Source: Rutpela maculata
Taxonomy: Eukaryota > Arthropoda > Insecta > Coleoptera > Cerambycidae
Assembly (NCBI GenBank): GCA_936432065.2
Contig: OW386290.2
Coordinates: forward strand, 129,130,677-129,194,676
Reading direction: 5' to 3'
Length of the DNA: 64,000 bases
Both the position numbers and the translations under genes were made by a program. Positions 47,201-58,660 of this stretch are shown piece after piece (positions within the stretch are counted from its first letter, which is position 1; every line of letters starts with the position of its first letter). The notes under the pieces are model-generated. The model was not told the origin of the DNA and searched no databases. It saw only the letters and a list, made by a program, of their open reading frames with translations.

Positions 47201-50200
47201 TATGAAATCTATGATTGTGGCATATAATGCAAATAGTTTTCTATTAACGGCTTTACTTTCCACCCTCTAAACTCAAATAAAAAAATATCATCTTAGGGCA
47301 TAATTCACATCAGTTACCCAAATCTACCACAAATAGTGGAACTTTAAAAGAAAAAAAAACAATATATTTGTATTTTTGAAATCTATAGAAAATGCCCTGT
47401 ATATGACATTGCAGGGACTGATGATAAATGATGATGAGAAGATAATTACTAAGAACAAAACTTAGAGAAAACGTTTCTACTGAAAATACATCTCAGAACA
47501 AAATATATGAAGAATGACAAAGCAGGACCAACATTGGGAACAGAACAAATTTTTATTGAAAAAAAATTTTTTTAGAGTTTCTCCCCCCTGCTCATAAACT
47601 TTTATTCGGTTGAATTTGGTAAAAGTTAGGTGAATGTTTTGAGATGTAATTTGGCAATTTGTATTGAAAAAATTTTTTTTAGATTTTTTTCCCCCCCTCC
47701 CCGCTCATCAACTTTTCTTTCGGCGGAACTTGGAAAAAGTTGGAAATTTGAGATGCAAGATGGCAATTTTTATTGAAATTCTTTTCTTTAGAATTCCCCC
47801 CCCCCCCCCCGCTCATCAATTTTTTTTGGAGGAATTATTATTTAATTATTTACAGAGTTGGCTTTTTAAGTCTTATGGAGTTAGCAAATTTGAAAAATAA
47901 CCCCCCCAAAAAAGTTGGCTCGCTACGCCCCTGTCTAAACTTAATTTTGTTCCCGCTATTTCATCCTCGGAGTTTTAGTATTTCCTTTTCTTTTTCAATG
48001 CGTTTTATTCTTGGTTTTGCTCTCTGCATTTTTGTTCATTCTTCATTGTGTTCTCAAAGAATAAAAGCTTGTTCATAAGTTTCGTTTAGAACGTCGAGGG
48101 TATATACACCTTTTCTTAGAGCTCCGCGAATTTGGATGAGACAAACAGGGTATACATGTATATCCAAAGTACGTTGATAGACTTTAGTAAAACAACCGTA
48201 GTTAGAATTAATTTTTTAACACTAAAAAAAAAACGGATTTTCCATTTTTATAGTAGCAAAAGGCTGAGAACTCCTAGCATGGGTATGCTTAAAACCTTCC
48301 CCTGGACATTAAGGTTGGTTTCGTCAAAATCGTATAACAAAAGACAGTTTGTATTGATACAGATGTTCTAAAAAAATATTTTTACTCATAGTAATTTTTG
48401 GGGCAACTTACTTATTTGTCAAAAACAAGTCTACATATACTATCATACATCCTGAACCTCCATAACATCTTTTAAAAATCATTTTACTTAGTGAAGATTG
48501 TCAAAAACCCCACAAAATTTTAAATCAATACCCCGTTGCCCGCATGTGGACTAGTTAGCAATGCTGTAACCCCGTTTCAAGTCGAACATATTTTCTCTTA
48601 ATAATGTGTTAACTGCATATACAAGGCAAACGTAGAAAAACACTCTAAACCACTTGCATGCCTCGAAATGTCTCGCGAAATGTTGGTTTTGTTATAAAAT
48701 AATCTCTCTGTTACTACACGGACTTTATAATGTGGTTCCAGCCCACAATTTAAATTGGTACCCATACAGGAATTTACAGTTAAATAACACAAAATCATTG
48801 ACCGTATCGGTACAGAGTGGAGCACATTTATCGGAATAATCTCACTGTTGATGTCAGAGTGTTGTAAAAAAATCAATCAACTGTTACATTTTTCTTTAAC
48901 TCCATAGGTTAACCTTCTTAAAATTGTCAGTGGTATAAAAAGGCGCCGCCCGAATAGTTACAATAGTTACAATGTTGCTTCTAAGTTTAAATCCAAATAC
49001 AAGGTGATATATACACAGCTCAAAAGTGAATATTGCACAATTTAGACAAATATACCTAAAGTTCAATTACACAAGTCTACAAAAAAAAAATAATTCTGCT
49101 CCAAGGACTAAACCTATCATGCCTTAAGTATTTTTGTGTGCTGAATCCGAATTTTCAATTAAAAAAAATTTCTACCGCGTAGATTTCGAGTAAATCCCGG
49201 TTCTTATTGTCAAAAAACCGTATTTTGACGATAAAAATCGGGATTTACTCGAAATCTACGCGGTAAAAACATTTTTAAATTGAAAATTCGGATTCAGCAA
49301 ACAAAAATACATAAGGAGTGATAGGTTTAGTCCTTGGAACAGAATTTTTTTTTGTAGACACATCTGCAAAAAAATTTTCTGTTCTGTTCGAGTAAATCCC
49401 AGTTTTTATCGTCAAAATACGAGTGTTTGACAATTTTTGACGTTTACTCGAAATCTACGCGGTAGAAAACTTTTTTGATTGAAAATTCGGATTCAGCGCA
49501 CAAAAATACTAAAGGCACGATAACCTGTATTATTGCTCTTACTTGAGAAATTACGACCTTCAACTTGCTGGTGGTGGTACCACAAGGGTAGGTTTTGAAG
49601 TTGACATCTATTTCGTCTATTTATTAATGACTTACATATATTATTCGGCATGTAAAAGAGACTTTGCTTTGACAGAATTCCGGTAATCTATTCATTCAAT
49701 GTTCGAAAACTCTGTACCTTCTGCATTAACGACTTTTGACATGGTTTCAGAAGTCGCCGAAGCTGGATGAAAACAATTGCAGCTTGTGAAACACAAATCC
49801 CATCAATTGGAATTCTTTAAAGATTCCTTTTTTGGATGGTTATTCGAACCCCATTTACTGCGAAATGATTTATCATTGTAAACTATTCTTAAGAATCGGA
49901 TTCCTCAATAGACTGTAGAGTTTTTACTCAGAAAACCTAGATCTCTTAGATTTCAGTCGGTTTTAAGGTCACCTGGATGGCTATGAACAGACATTGTTAT
50001 ATATGTCTTCTTTTGCTGGTGCTTTTCGCACTCTACGACTCAATATTTGAGTTTTCAACATTTACATATGTAGATTCAGGGGTTCGGTAGAAGCGACACA
50101 ACCAGAGAGAAAGACAGGTTTTGATATGTTTTGTGTAACTCTTCCAGGACTAATTTTGAGCTAATATTAAAGATGCTGCTTTTTGAGAGTATACACGTTC

Positions 50201-53200
50201 ACGCGCTTTATGACACTTAAGCCAACTAAGCATTTCCAAAAATAAAAACTTCGACTGAATATAAACGCGAAATAGATCGGGAGCTTATTTATAACTACAA
50301 AAAGCAACCTTGGTAAATCCACAAAAAACTAATTGTTGCAACAATTTGTTTGTTAAATAGTGAGACACGAATAAACTAACAGAAAGCCATGCGATCACAA
50401 GACCGCCTCCCATTGTTTGAACCGAGATAAAAAGTTAACAATAGATGAATAGAAGACAAAAGATTTACGTCGACTTTCTACATTTTTCTGGATTATTTTA
50501 TTGCATTGCAACATTCACGTGACGCCTGGCGTCAAATGTTGGCAGACGTTTTCGAAAGACGTCAGAAAGGAATTATTTACTACTATAAGTTATAGCATTG
50601 TCTGGAAAACGCACTTTCCGTTTTTTTCCTACGCATATGCCCGTCATAATATAGTGGTTTTCCAAATACGCCAGCCAGTCGAAAGCGTGGGGTGTCATTA
50701 TTTATATAAACCTATTAATACTCTCCCGGACATACCTTTATTTGTGTTAATTGCCTATCATTGTGAAATACGTGGTCTTGGATATTAAAGAGACTCATTT
50801 AACTAATTTGTCTTGTTTTGACTGTACATACAGCTCTAATAGGAAAGGATTGTTAGAACACTAAAAATACGCGTTTACGTGAAATTTTTTATTTGTTTTT
50901 GTTCGAGAATTTCTAACAGAGTTCAAACGATCCATGTCTCCCGCCTGTTGCGTGTGACGTCATACGCACTACGAACGTCAATCGGCGCCGAACTTCATGC
51001 ACAACCGAAATAAGGAATCACATTTGAATTACCTATCATCACGTTTAAATTATCAACGAAATTTTGGCTTTAAAGTTTTAAGCAAAATTTTTTATTTTGT
51101 TTTAAAAGCAGGTACCTAAATACTGTCTGTAAATATCCAATACATATAAAAATTATAAGTAGGTACCTGCTTATACATTACCTAGTACATTTAAAAGGTC
51201 CAAATTTATCAGTTCTAGTTGTTCAAGCCTTATTGGTGGAAGTATAAAGCATTAAAATTAAGGTTTCATGAATATAATATACCCACCTACCTACTTCATA
51301 TTTCTTATTCATATTTATATTTATAAATAATAATCATGTACCCCCAAATAATGCACAAACGTATACGGGAGAATCATAAAAAATATGTTACATTATTTTA
51401 GAAAAAAGAATTGCAATGCGCCCTGTGTTTTACTAAACAAAGATAGCCATGGCTTCATAATGATCAAATGTCGATCGTTTTTTGTTTCAGGCGCCATGTT
51501 TAGTTTGATTCCATAACGTTATATTTTGAAACTTTTTACGCGATTTTTACTTATTTGTGATAATTAAAAACGTTTAAAAGTAATTGTGCATCAATTCGTT
51601 CATATTTTGGCTTAAATTTTAAAGGTACGTTTATGTTTATGTAATGAATAGTAACATCAAATGCTTTCTGCACAAATGCAGGCATAATCTACTTCAGTGA
51701 ATTTAACCTAGAATTTCAGTTTTGGACTTATTATTCATGAATCTTTAATATTTTAACGAAATATATTTTCTTAATAGTAAAGTAACTTATAACAGAACAT
51801 AATTAATTATTGAGTCTAAACATTTTTTAAAAGTTGATTGGCTTAATAAATATTTAAGTGTGTTATATTCTCAGTTCAATTTGCGTTATCTCTAGATGCC
51901 CTAGATACGTTTTTGCTGCGTTACCTATATTTTTTCAAGATATTCTTTCAAAGATTAAAAACAAATTAATGCTACAATTTATCTTATACTTGTAAGTGTA
52001 AGAGAACAATTACAAGAATAAGAAAGATTGATTCTCTTAGCAAAGTGGCCATTTTAGATACGTTAATTTTCGATAAACTTGTCCCTCAATTTCACCACTT
52101 TACTTTGTCAAAACTAATGTGACCTTAAGTCAATGACGCAGTGTTCACAGTCACATGGTTGTGTTTGAATTTCAAAATAAGCTGTTTAATCACGGAGTAT
52201 AAATAAAAATATGTACATATTTTTTACTTCAAAAAATAATTAAGGAGATAGATTCCCGGAACTCGATAACCTTTCGAGATATCAAGATAAAACTTTTGTG
52301 GGTTCTTTCGAGTGTCATCTAGAGTGCTTTTTGTTACATCTTAGAACAATCTGATATAAAAAATCCATATAATTTAAAGAGGTCACATAATATGTGCAAA
52401 ACCGGCGAATCCACCATATTTTGAAAAAGAGATATAATAGGTACAAAATATCTACTAACAGATATATCTTAGCGTTGTTATTTAACTGCTTAGATGCAGA
52501 GATGACTGGCATGCGCTAATAAAAAAAAATTGTTTATGTCCGGATATTTTAATCCACTTCCAGGTAAAATTGAGATTTAGTAAAAATGCAAAATTCAAGA
52601 AATCTTGTCCTGGGTTGGGAACTAGTGTAGCGGTTGAGTTCCTCGTTATATTCCATTCATAAACAGACTGGCTCATATTTTATTTCATAATTTAGAGTGA
52701 CGTTTTTTATTTTTTAGAGACGGTTTGACATTTTTAACATTTTTTTATTATATTCTCAACCTAATATGCAGTCGTTGATAGTTTATAATAGGTACTACAT
52801 ATCTGTGGAGTTTACCAGATCATTAAACACCTTTCTATGTACCTAACGGTAATTCCAGTATTTTTCATCGAATTGCGAGGAAGCCTTAATAAAGGTTAAT
52901 TGCTAACAGTTAATTATAATATTGGGTTTTTTATGACATAATAAATAGCGTGAGAGAACGCCGGTTATTCTTTTGTTCATCATACCTTTTTCACAAGGCA
53001 AGGAGCGATGCTCCTACATCAAAGGGGCCGGATTCCCCCCTTAAAAAGGTCAGGTGTCGAGTCGGATTGTGTACCAGTTTATTACCCTTGGAAATATCTC
53101 ATTTTAAAAGTACGTTACCACCTAAACTTGTATTAATTACAAAGCTGTCTAGGGTTTTACTAAGAAACCCATGGAATTAACAGTTCGCAAAAATCAAATA

Positions 53201-53557
53201 TTACCGATCGTCTATGGTTTCGTCCACCATGTTTGGTTTGTGATTTTAAAGCGTCTATTTGCAACTTTTGACATGCGTCTCTCTTAACAGTATTTACAAA
53301 CTTATTTATGTGATTTTTCATCGATTCCTTAAAATCTTGGCTCAAACTTCAAAGGTAAGTGTGTAATGATATCAGATTCTTTCTGTACACACGCTTGTAG
53401 GTATCTACTTTGGCCATTTGAATTTTAAACTAGATATTATTTATAAAACTAATATCTGAACGAAAATGTATCTGCATAAATTCTTTATATTACCGATGCT
53501 TGTAACTTACCTATGGCTAGAGTGCAATTCGGCGGGATGAACACTGGCAAGCGACAT
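44234..53557 (-). CDS. Pino: Protein pinocchio orthologue, complete, three coding exons
   Basis: The joined exons encode 144 residues. Exon A 53557-53511 starts MSLASVHPAELHSSH and ends at a GTAAGT donor, phase 2. Exon B 45145-44893 (acceptor TTTCTTTCAG, donor GTAGGT) completes the split Ser codon. Exon C 44368-44234 (acceptor TTCTTGCAG) ends in TGA. Residues about 46-100 hold the conserved cysteine-rich core: IEELRNQLNCCFTCGVSW, HVSLDCSECGGYALERPCPA and CDGSCGAKWKRDLSM, with eight cysteines suited to metal binding. Exon C reads SHASGKARWTGEC and ends QELSSRLEKLSANS. Length and motif order agree with Drosophila pinocchio, a gene tied to odour-guided behaviour; the molecular role is not established. 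Intron B-A is 8,365 bp and rich in repeats. An acceptor-like AG just upstream of the ATG suggests a non-coding first exon further right. Confidence 0.93.
45335..45494 (+). pseudogene. Tc1/mariner-like transposase fragment (pinocchio intron)
   Basis: LPAKSPDLTPLDLLWSYLIS, then after a frameshift EDQRERIRLAIRATTTPIMQ. This is the SPDLTPLD box and following helix of the same transposase family as 25060-25740 and 14995-15122. Confidence 0.7.
45495..45880. mobile_element. MITE, GTTTTCCA family, most complete copy
   Basis: TTGCCACAATCATTAATTAG and GTGTTTTCCA at 45541-45570 are inverted near 45805-45840; GGTTTTTCTCAATTATCTC (45633) is inverted near 45750. Flanking the transposase fragment, it may be its non-autonomous partner. 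Partial copies lie at 16715 and 23813. Confidence 0.55.
45881..47539. other. Pinocchio intron, no feature recognised
   Basis: AT-rich; no conserved ORF or structural repeat seen. Confidence 0.4.
47540..47932. repeat. Tandem repeat (~115-bp units with C-runs) ending in a hAT-like terminus
   Basis: Three diverged units carry ATTTTTATTGAAA, an AGAATTCCCCCC-type run and GCTCATCAACTTTT. A C15 run lies at 47796-47810. The right edge GGCTCGCTACGCCCCTG, inverted CAGGGGCGTAGCGAGCC, is a typical insect hAT MITE end. No left partner end was found. Confidence 0.55.
47933..49074. other. Pinocchio intron, no feature recognised
   Basis: Short frames only; nothing supported. Confidence 0.4.
49075..49358. 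mobile_element. Large hairpin element (GCTGAATCCGAATTTTC family), copy 3
   Basis: The arms 49075-49214 and 49222-49358 are near-complete inverted copies with a 7-base centre. Each holds GATTTCGAGTAAATCCCG and GTGCTGAATCCGAATTTTC or its complement. Confidence 0.8.
49390..49525. repeat. Hairpin family, partial copy 4
   Basis: GAGTAAATCCCAGTTTTTAT, TTTACTCGAAATCTACGCGG and GAAAATTCGGATTCAGCGCA repeat the right arm of copy 3. Confidence 0.7.
49553..49650 (+). pseudogene. Non-LTR RT scrap (VPQG...INDL)
   Basis: GTGGTACCACAAGGG reads VVPQG and, in another frame, RLFINDLHI follows, the spacing of the LINE RT box. It is very decayed. Confidence 0.4.
49651..50919. other. Pinocchio intron, no feature recognised
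   Basis: An open frame at 50501-50788 (plus) shows no family motif. GACGCCTGGCGTC near 50520 is a small palindrome. Confidence 0.35.
50920..51012. promoter_or_regulatory. CpG-rich block with perfect CRE
   Basis: In otherwise AT-rich DNA, CCGCCTGTTGCGTGTGACGT runs into TGACGTCA, then ACGAACGTCAATCGGCGCCG. The CRE palindrome TGACGTCA and clustered CpGs suggest an intronic promoter or enhancer. Confidence 0.35.
51460..51720 (+). repeat. Duplicated module, copy 1 (pairs with 53190-53440)
   Basis: CGATCG, GCGCCATGTTTAGTTTG, TTTTGGCTTAAATTTTAAAG and a GTACGT donor-like site occur in the same order and nearly the same spacing as copy 2. It could be a pair of alternative non-coding first exons or an old repeat. 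Confidence 0.45.
51721..53189. other. Pinocchio intron, no feature recognised
   Basis: A frame at 52950-53180 is open but without known motif. AGGAGCGATGCTCCT near 53001 is a short palindrome. Confidence 0.35.
53190..53440 (+). repeat. Duplicated module, copy 2
   Basis: CCGATCG, CCACCATGTTTGGTTTG, ATCTTGGCTCAAACTTCAAAG and a GTAAGT donor-like site. It lies just downstream of pinocchio exon A on the opposite strand. Confidence 0.45.
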
Positions 53558-53568
53558 TTTCGACGGCA

Positions 53569-55857
53569 CTGTAACAAAGGAAATAAACCATTATTAACAT
53601 TGAAAAAATAAAACCTCGAACTAAAAATGCCTCAGTGAACATTTCCACTTAATAAAACACAAAATATAAATAAAATAATAAACCTGCTTATATCCATACA
53701 ATATTCATGGCGTCACTTTAAGTAGGTCATAAAGACAAATAAAGTAATGTGTTTGTCACGGTCAATCTTACTTAAAATGTAACACCGCTCGCCTCGAAGA
53801 ACAGTTCAATACCTATAAAATGTAATAATAATAATAAATACCTACTTAAAGTGTTTTAAAAATATACGCAACAAAATGCAATAAAAGTTACACTGTAAGG
53901 TAATGTTAAACTGTTGAAGAGAGCTACGAAATCAATAACTATTGATTTTCGTTCAGAACTCTTAATACAAAACACAAACGTGTATATTATAGTTATAAAT
54001 AGCTAGCTAACTACTAACCGGAAAACACAGTTAAACACAGAACTTCATACAGTGGCAGAAACCGAAAGATGGAGAAAATGAAAAGCAAACTAGGAAAACG
54101 TGGATAAAACTCAATTATTATAACTGTGATCTACAATGCCCACACAATTTTCATGCAAAAATGCTTTTGAATTAGACCGGTTAGTCACCTTTTTAAATTT
54201 TAACGATATGTAATGAATGATCTAACTTGTTACAGACTATCTGTTTTGGCGTTTTGGTTATTATTCTGTATTAGAGTCGAGTTAAAAATCTTATACAATG
54301 AATTATTCACACTTTGTGCAAGATTCACTAAATCAGAAATTTAGATTTCGCAGTTTATATTTGGGATTCTGAATTGCCGGATGTGACGCGACAAGCGAAT
54401 TAGAAATTGGGAAGTCAATCTATATAAACAATTCCAAAAAGTTCGCTTGTTTGATGACGTAATTGTTGTGTACTTTGTTTGTTGACAGTCTAGCAGGTCT
54501 TATCACTCTTTATATTGAAGTATTTCTCGAAATTATTACTGGAATCATAGGTTTTGAAAATATTTTGTTTATGGGGAACATAGTTCTTTACTTGAAAATA
54601 ATAATTGCGAAATGACGATACCAATTTCAGTTATCTGAAACAAATATTTTTTTAACTTAAAGTGTAGACCGCAGCCTTACTGCAGTTTGTTCATTTGCTC
54701 CATCGAATCAATGTTCACAAAAGCATAATGCAAAACTTAATTGTATTTTTGGCAGTCCAGAATTAATGGATGCTTAATAATTGTTGCCTTCAGACATGAA
54801 ACTTAACAGTATCATTTAAACAAAATTAACCTTGCGACTAAAAATAACAATTATTTTAATGTCTATTTACTTTTTCTAAGGCCGCGTTAAATAGACACGT
54901 GCGTTAATAAAGGAGACATTGCAACAGTTTGATTGAAAAAATGTTTATAAAACAAACGCAGGTGGAGGCCGAATTTTGTGCAAATCTGTATTTTGTTTTC
55001 CACGACAAAAAATTCCGGGATTGACAATAATATTGTCTCTCTATATACAACGACAAAAACAAAGTAGTAAAATTAATAAACATGTTAACCGCAATGACTT
55101 TAATAACAATCCATTTGTTTACAATAGTTGAGGTCAAAAATTTTCATTATAAAATCATTTTAGCAAATACTTTCCAATGTCTAGACTAATTTGCATCTTA
55201 TACGTTGCCTGTACCTAAAAGTACTTACAAACCAGTAAAAGCTAATCCACCAGTTTCCAGCTCATTCAAAATTAAGCCTGAATCATTATCTTGAAATCAA
55301 AATGATTCACCGGATGATTTTTCATGGAATTTTCTACACGGTTGTAACTTTGTTTTTGTTTTTATGCCTCCCATTATTTGCTTTGGGATTAGATGACTCA
55401 CTTCCGTGCAAAAACACAATGTTGTTAACAATGAAAGTTGCAATGTTCTCGAATCTATGAATGCGATATACATTTTATTGATGAGATATGAAGGGTAGCA
55501 TTTGCAAACAAACGTTTCATTTTTTAATTCACTCCTAACTAAAAATGCATATTATGCCCGTTTCTTTCAATGCTGTTGCAATTACAGCTGATCACGGAAA
55601 ATTTAATATGGAATTGGAACAACTTCAAATTCTGTCATGGATTGCAACAGGCTTGTAAATCTTTACGAGTTCTCAATTGATGTCTTGGTTGTTTCGTTTG
55701 TCTTCTTAAGTGAAAGACCGTTGGATAAGTTAATTTTGACAAGTCTCTCTCTATTGGATAAATATTTATAATAATGTTTAAGTAGGTGTGATTACTGAAG
55801 TAAGTACCAATCTAGGAATCGTTTATATTATTGTTGTCCTTAGAAATAATTTAATGT
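53569..55857. other. Pinocchio upstream region, no repeat recognised
   Basis: Unique-looking AT-rich DNA. GATGACGTAAT near 54453 is ATF/CRE-like. If the gene has a non-coding first exon this would be its intron. Confidence 0.4.
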
Positions 55858-56265
55858 GTATTTGTTTTCCTGCATTTTTTCGTTGTTTTCAATTGCATTT
55901 TTAATGTTCTGCAAGTTTTCTATTTTTCTTCTTCGTTTTCTTTAAAAATTTAACAAACTATAGGAAAAGATGCACAGTTTGTACTGTTTTTTCATACATC
56001 CTCATCATGTAGAGATACCTAATTTTGACAAGTAAATTATTTCTCTGTATTGGGTTTATTTTGCTATATTGATTGAATAGCTTGTAGTTATTATTGGCCT
56101 TTAAAATACTTTGGAGTGCATTTGTTTTATTGCACTTTTTCCTTGTTTCGATTGTATTTTTAATGTTCTGCAAGTTTTCCATTTTTCCTCTCCTCTTTGA
56201 AAAGTATACAAACTAAATGAAAACAATTTGTACTGTCTTCCCTGACATCCTCAACATTACCGATA
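55858..56265 (+). repeat. Tandem duplication, 259-bp period
   Basis: ATTTTTAATGTTCTGCAAGT occurs at 55897 and 56156, with TGTATTTG-type words before it and GTACTGT...CATCCTCA after it in both units. Divergence is moderate. Confidence 0.6.
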
Positions 56266-56689
56266 CCTTGAGGTGGGTCCAGATTTACAAGAATCGTTTT
56301 TGGTTTATTATTGTTTTTCAAGAAAAATTCACTAAAGTAAAAACAACAGTACTGCTTCTATACAGAACTAACGGTATACACAGTTTCATTGGTTTTATTA
56401 ATTTACAAATAAACAACATTATTTTATATACCTAAAACTGTTGGACTGAACTAACAATTCATAATGCTAAAAAGGAAAGTAGTCGAACAGCTAGATCTGT
56501 ATTTCATAATACAAAATATACTAGGTGTAAAGTACTTACGAAATTTTCCAACAATTAAATAAAAAAACAATTTTGTAAGGTCCTCCACAATAAAAGTGGT
56601 CACTATATAGGTATATCCACTAGTAGCAATAGTAACAAAACAGTCCAAACACTTATATATGTAGGTATATCCAAATGCAATCACTTGCA

Positions 56690-56880
56690 GACAACTTGTG
56701 TATACGTCTCAACGACTCGCTGTTCGGATTCAAACTGGCGTCTGGTTAACTGACTGGTTACTATACTGGTACTGGATACAGAGCGCAACGTCTAGTGAGT
56801 TTCAAACCGACGCGATCACGAATTTTACTCGAGTCACTCCTCCGGTTCGTGGTAACACCAAACACGCACTCTATCAATAA
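56690..56880 (-). promoter_or_regulatory. Candidate promoter / non-coding first exon of pinocchio
   Basis: A GC-richer block amid AT-rich DNA. On the minus strand it has an initiator-like CAGTCAGTTAACC followed by GAGACGTAT and a GTGATT donor-like site. This is inference from composition and position only. Confidence 0.25.
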
Positions 56881-57681
56881 ACTGACCGTGTTAGAGACTG
56901 TTGCGATAATTTATATACGTGTATATGTATATACGCCTATGTATATGGAGGTAAACGTCACAAAAGACCTTTGTATTAAGGTGTATTGGCAGGGCCAACA
57001 AACTTTTTCGCTGTGGTCGATTTGCATTTCCTATTTTGAGTCCTACGTTGTTGGGAAGTGTCGATTTCTTTTGTGGAATAGGTTATCGATATTTCATTGA
57101 AATGAGATATTGTAAGTTGAGTCGATATACGGAGTTGCGTGACTATTGGGGTAACTTTTTGTGAAAAATTTACTGCAAGGTTATTATCGATTTGATTTGT
57201 TATCTAGAAGGTTTTTACTAATGTATTGGCTGGAAAACAAGGAACTCCCGCAGGAAATTTAACCCTCAAATTTAGTATATCCTTGTGGAGGCCTTCATCG
57301 AACTATTTCTTTTAAGTCTTTTTACAAAATTATCAATCATAATTAAGATACCTAATCTTATCGACAACTTCACTCCCATTATGTGTGTCTCAAGTTTACA
57401 GAGATTAGATGACATAAATTTTACTTTAAAATACTACACCGGCCCACAAAAAAGTCTTGTAGTTGAAAGGTGAAGTGCCATACCGTATGTTTTTTGGTGT
57501 GCTGAAAACGAATCCGGAGTCAGAATTGCTACCATTTTTTTTGTAAGTCGCGAAAATAACCTAAAAAAAAAAAAACTCATAATTTAGGTTATTTTTAAGG
57601 ATTTACTAAAAATTGGTGGGTGATGGAGCTAAACGGACACCAGATCCTCCGCCATTTTCTAGAATACCGCGTATGCAAATA
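56881..57681. other. No gene; contains GTGTGCTGAAAACGAATCC motif
   Basis: TTTTTTGGTGTGCTGAAAAC at about 57490 recalls the hairpin family of 30.1 and 49.1 kb. AACCTAAAAAAAAAAAAACT-type words pair with TTAGGTTATTTT as a small hairpin at 57553-57592. AATGGCGGAGGATCTGG (minus, 57640) recurs at 60617. Confidence 0.4.
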
Positions 57682-58660
57682 TACCGGGTGATTTTTTTAG
57701 TTGGTACAGGACTTTTTCCTCGCTTATTATTAAAGATAGAGTTTTGAAACTTTCCAGGCATACTTAGTGACATTTTTGCATCGAATGCACTTTTTAAAAT
57801 TTTTCTGCTCTTCCCCGTCTAACCGGAAGTGACGTCAACCTTCGATTTTCAAATGAAACACTCTAGTTTTTCTTTTGGATTTCAAAACTGAGTTAGAATA
57901 TGTAAAAAAGTATTATTAGCACTAAAAATCGAGTTACTTATGGAATGATTTTGTGGCAGATTAAAATTGCCGTCAAAATCCGTAGTAGGCGCATGTCAAG
58001 TCAATAGAAGTTTGCGTTGTCGACTTTGAATTTAGCATTTCAAAGTTTTCTGGCGCCAGTTCTAAAAAAATTAGTGAAAAAATGGAAAATGATTATACAA
58101 ACGAAGATTTCTTTAACATCCTTATGACTTTTCGAAACAAGAACGGCTTTGGAAGCACTGTTCGTGAAATCTGCCAAGAGATGAACCCCCACAGAACAAC
58201 AGAAAGCGTTAAGAGAAGAGTTGAAAAGTGTTTAGGTCAATATGGTGGCTTATTTGAAAATTATTCATGATAATTTCTTTGTTATTGTAGCTTTATATTT
58301 AAATTTTTGTCACTGTTTGAAATAAAAATGTATTGTTTTGTTTGTTTTTTATTGTTTGAAATACTAAATTCAAAGACGACAACGCAAACTTCTATTGACT
58401 TGACATGCGCCTACTACGCGTTTTGACGGCAATTTTAATCTGCCACAAAATCATTCCATAGGTAACTCGATTTTTAGTGCTTCTGAACACCTGAAACCTT
58501 AAAATCGCATTATCTCAAAAACTTTCCCCTCTAACCTAATACTTTTTTTACATATTCTAACTCAGAAAAAATCTGATGGTGTTTCATTTGAAAATCTAAA
58601 GTTGACGTCACTTCCGGTTAGACGGGAAACAGCAGAAAAATTTTAAAAAGTTTTAAAATT
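57682..58660. mobile_element. Long inverted-repeat element enclosing a single small ORF
   Basis: The arms about 57800-58040 and 58375-58640 are inverted copies of some 240 bp (AACGCAAACTTCTATTGACT, CCACAAAATCATTCCATA, AACCGGAAGTGACGTCAA and complements). The left side starts TATACCGGGTG, a Tc1/mariner-type terminus; the matching right terminus is missing. Between the arms is one intact ORF with an AATAAA signal 55 bp after its stop. Confidence 0.75.
58082..58270 (+). CDS. 62-codon ORF, helix-turn-helix-like (DUF4817-like, tentative)
   Basis: ATG at 58082 follows a run of A's (AAAAAATGG context); TGA ends it at 58268-58270. The protein starts MENDYTNEDFFNILMTFRNK and has ICQEMNPHRTTESVKRRVEK near residues 38-57, so helix-rich and basic. 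The pattern (TNE.., ...P.R.., ..L...G.L) loosely recalls the DUF4817 helix-turn-helix found at the N-terminus of insect Tc1-like transposases, from memory. It is the only ORF inside a long inverted repeat, so it may be a truncated DNA-binding domain that still acts on the repeat, or a chance survivor. Codon use is less AT-biased than the flanks. Function unknown. Confidence 0.45.
   Translation: MENDYTNEDFFNILMTFRNKNGFGSTVREICQEMNPHRTTESVKRRVEKCLGQYGGLFENYS

Noticed and set aside
50501..50788. 95-codon plus-strand ORF in the pinocchio intron
   Set aside because: No motif, no splice context and no codon bias; likely chance.
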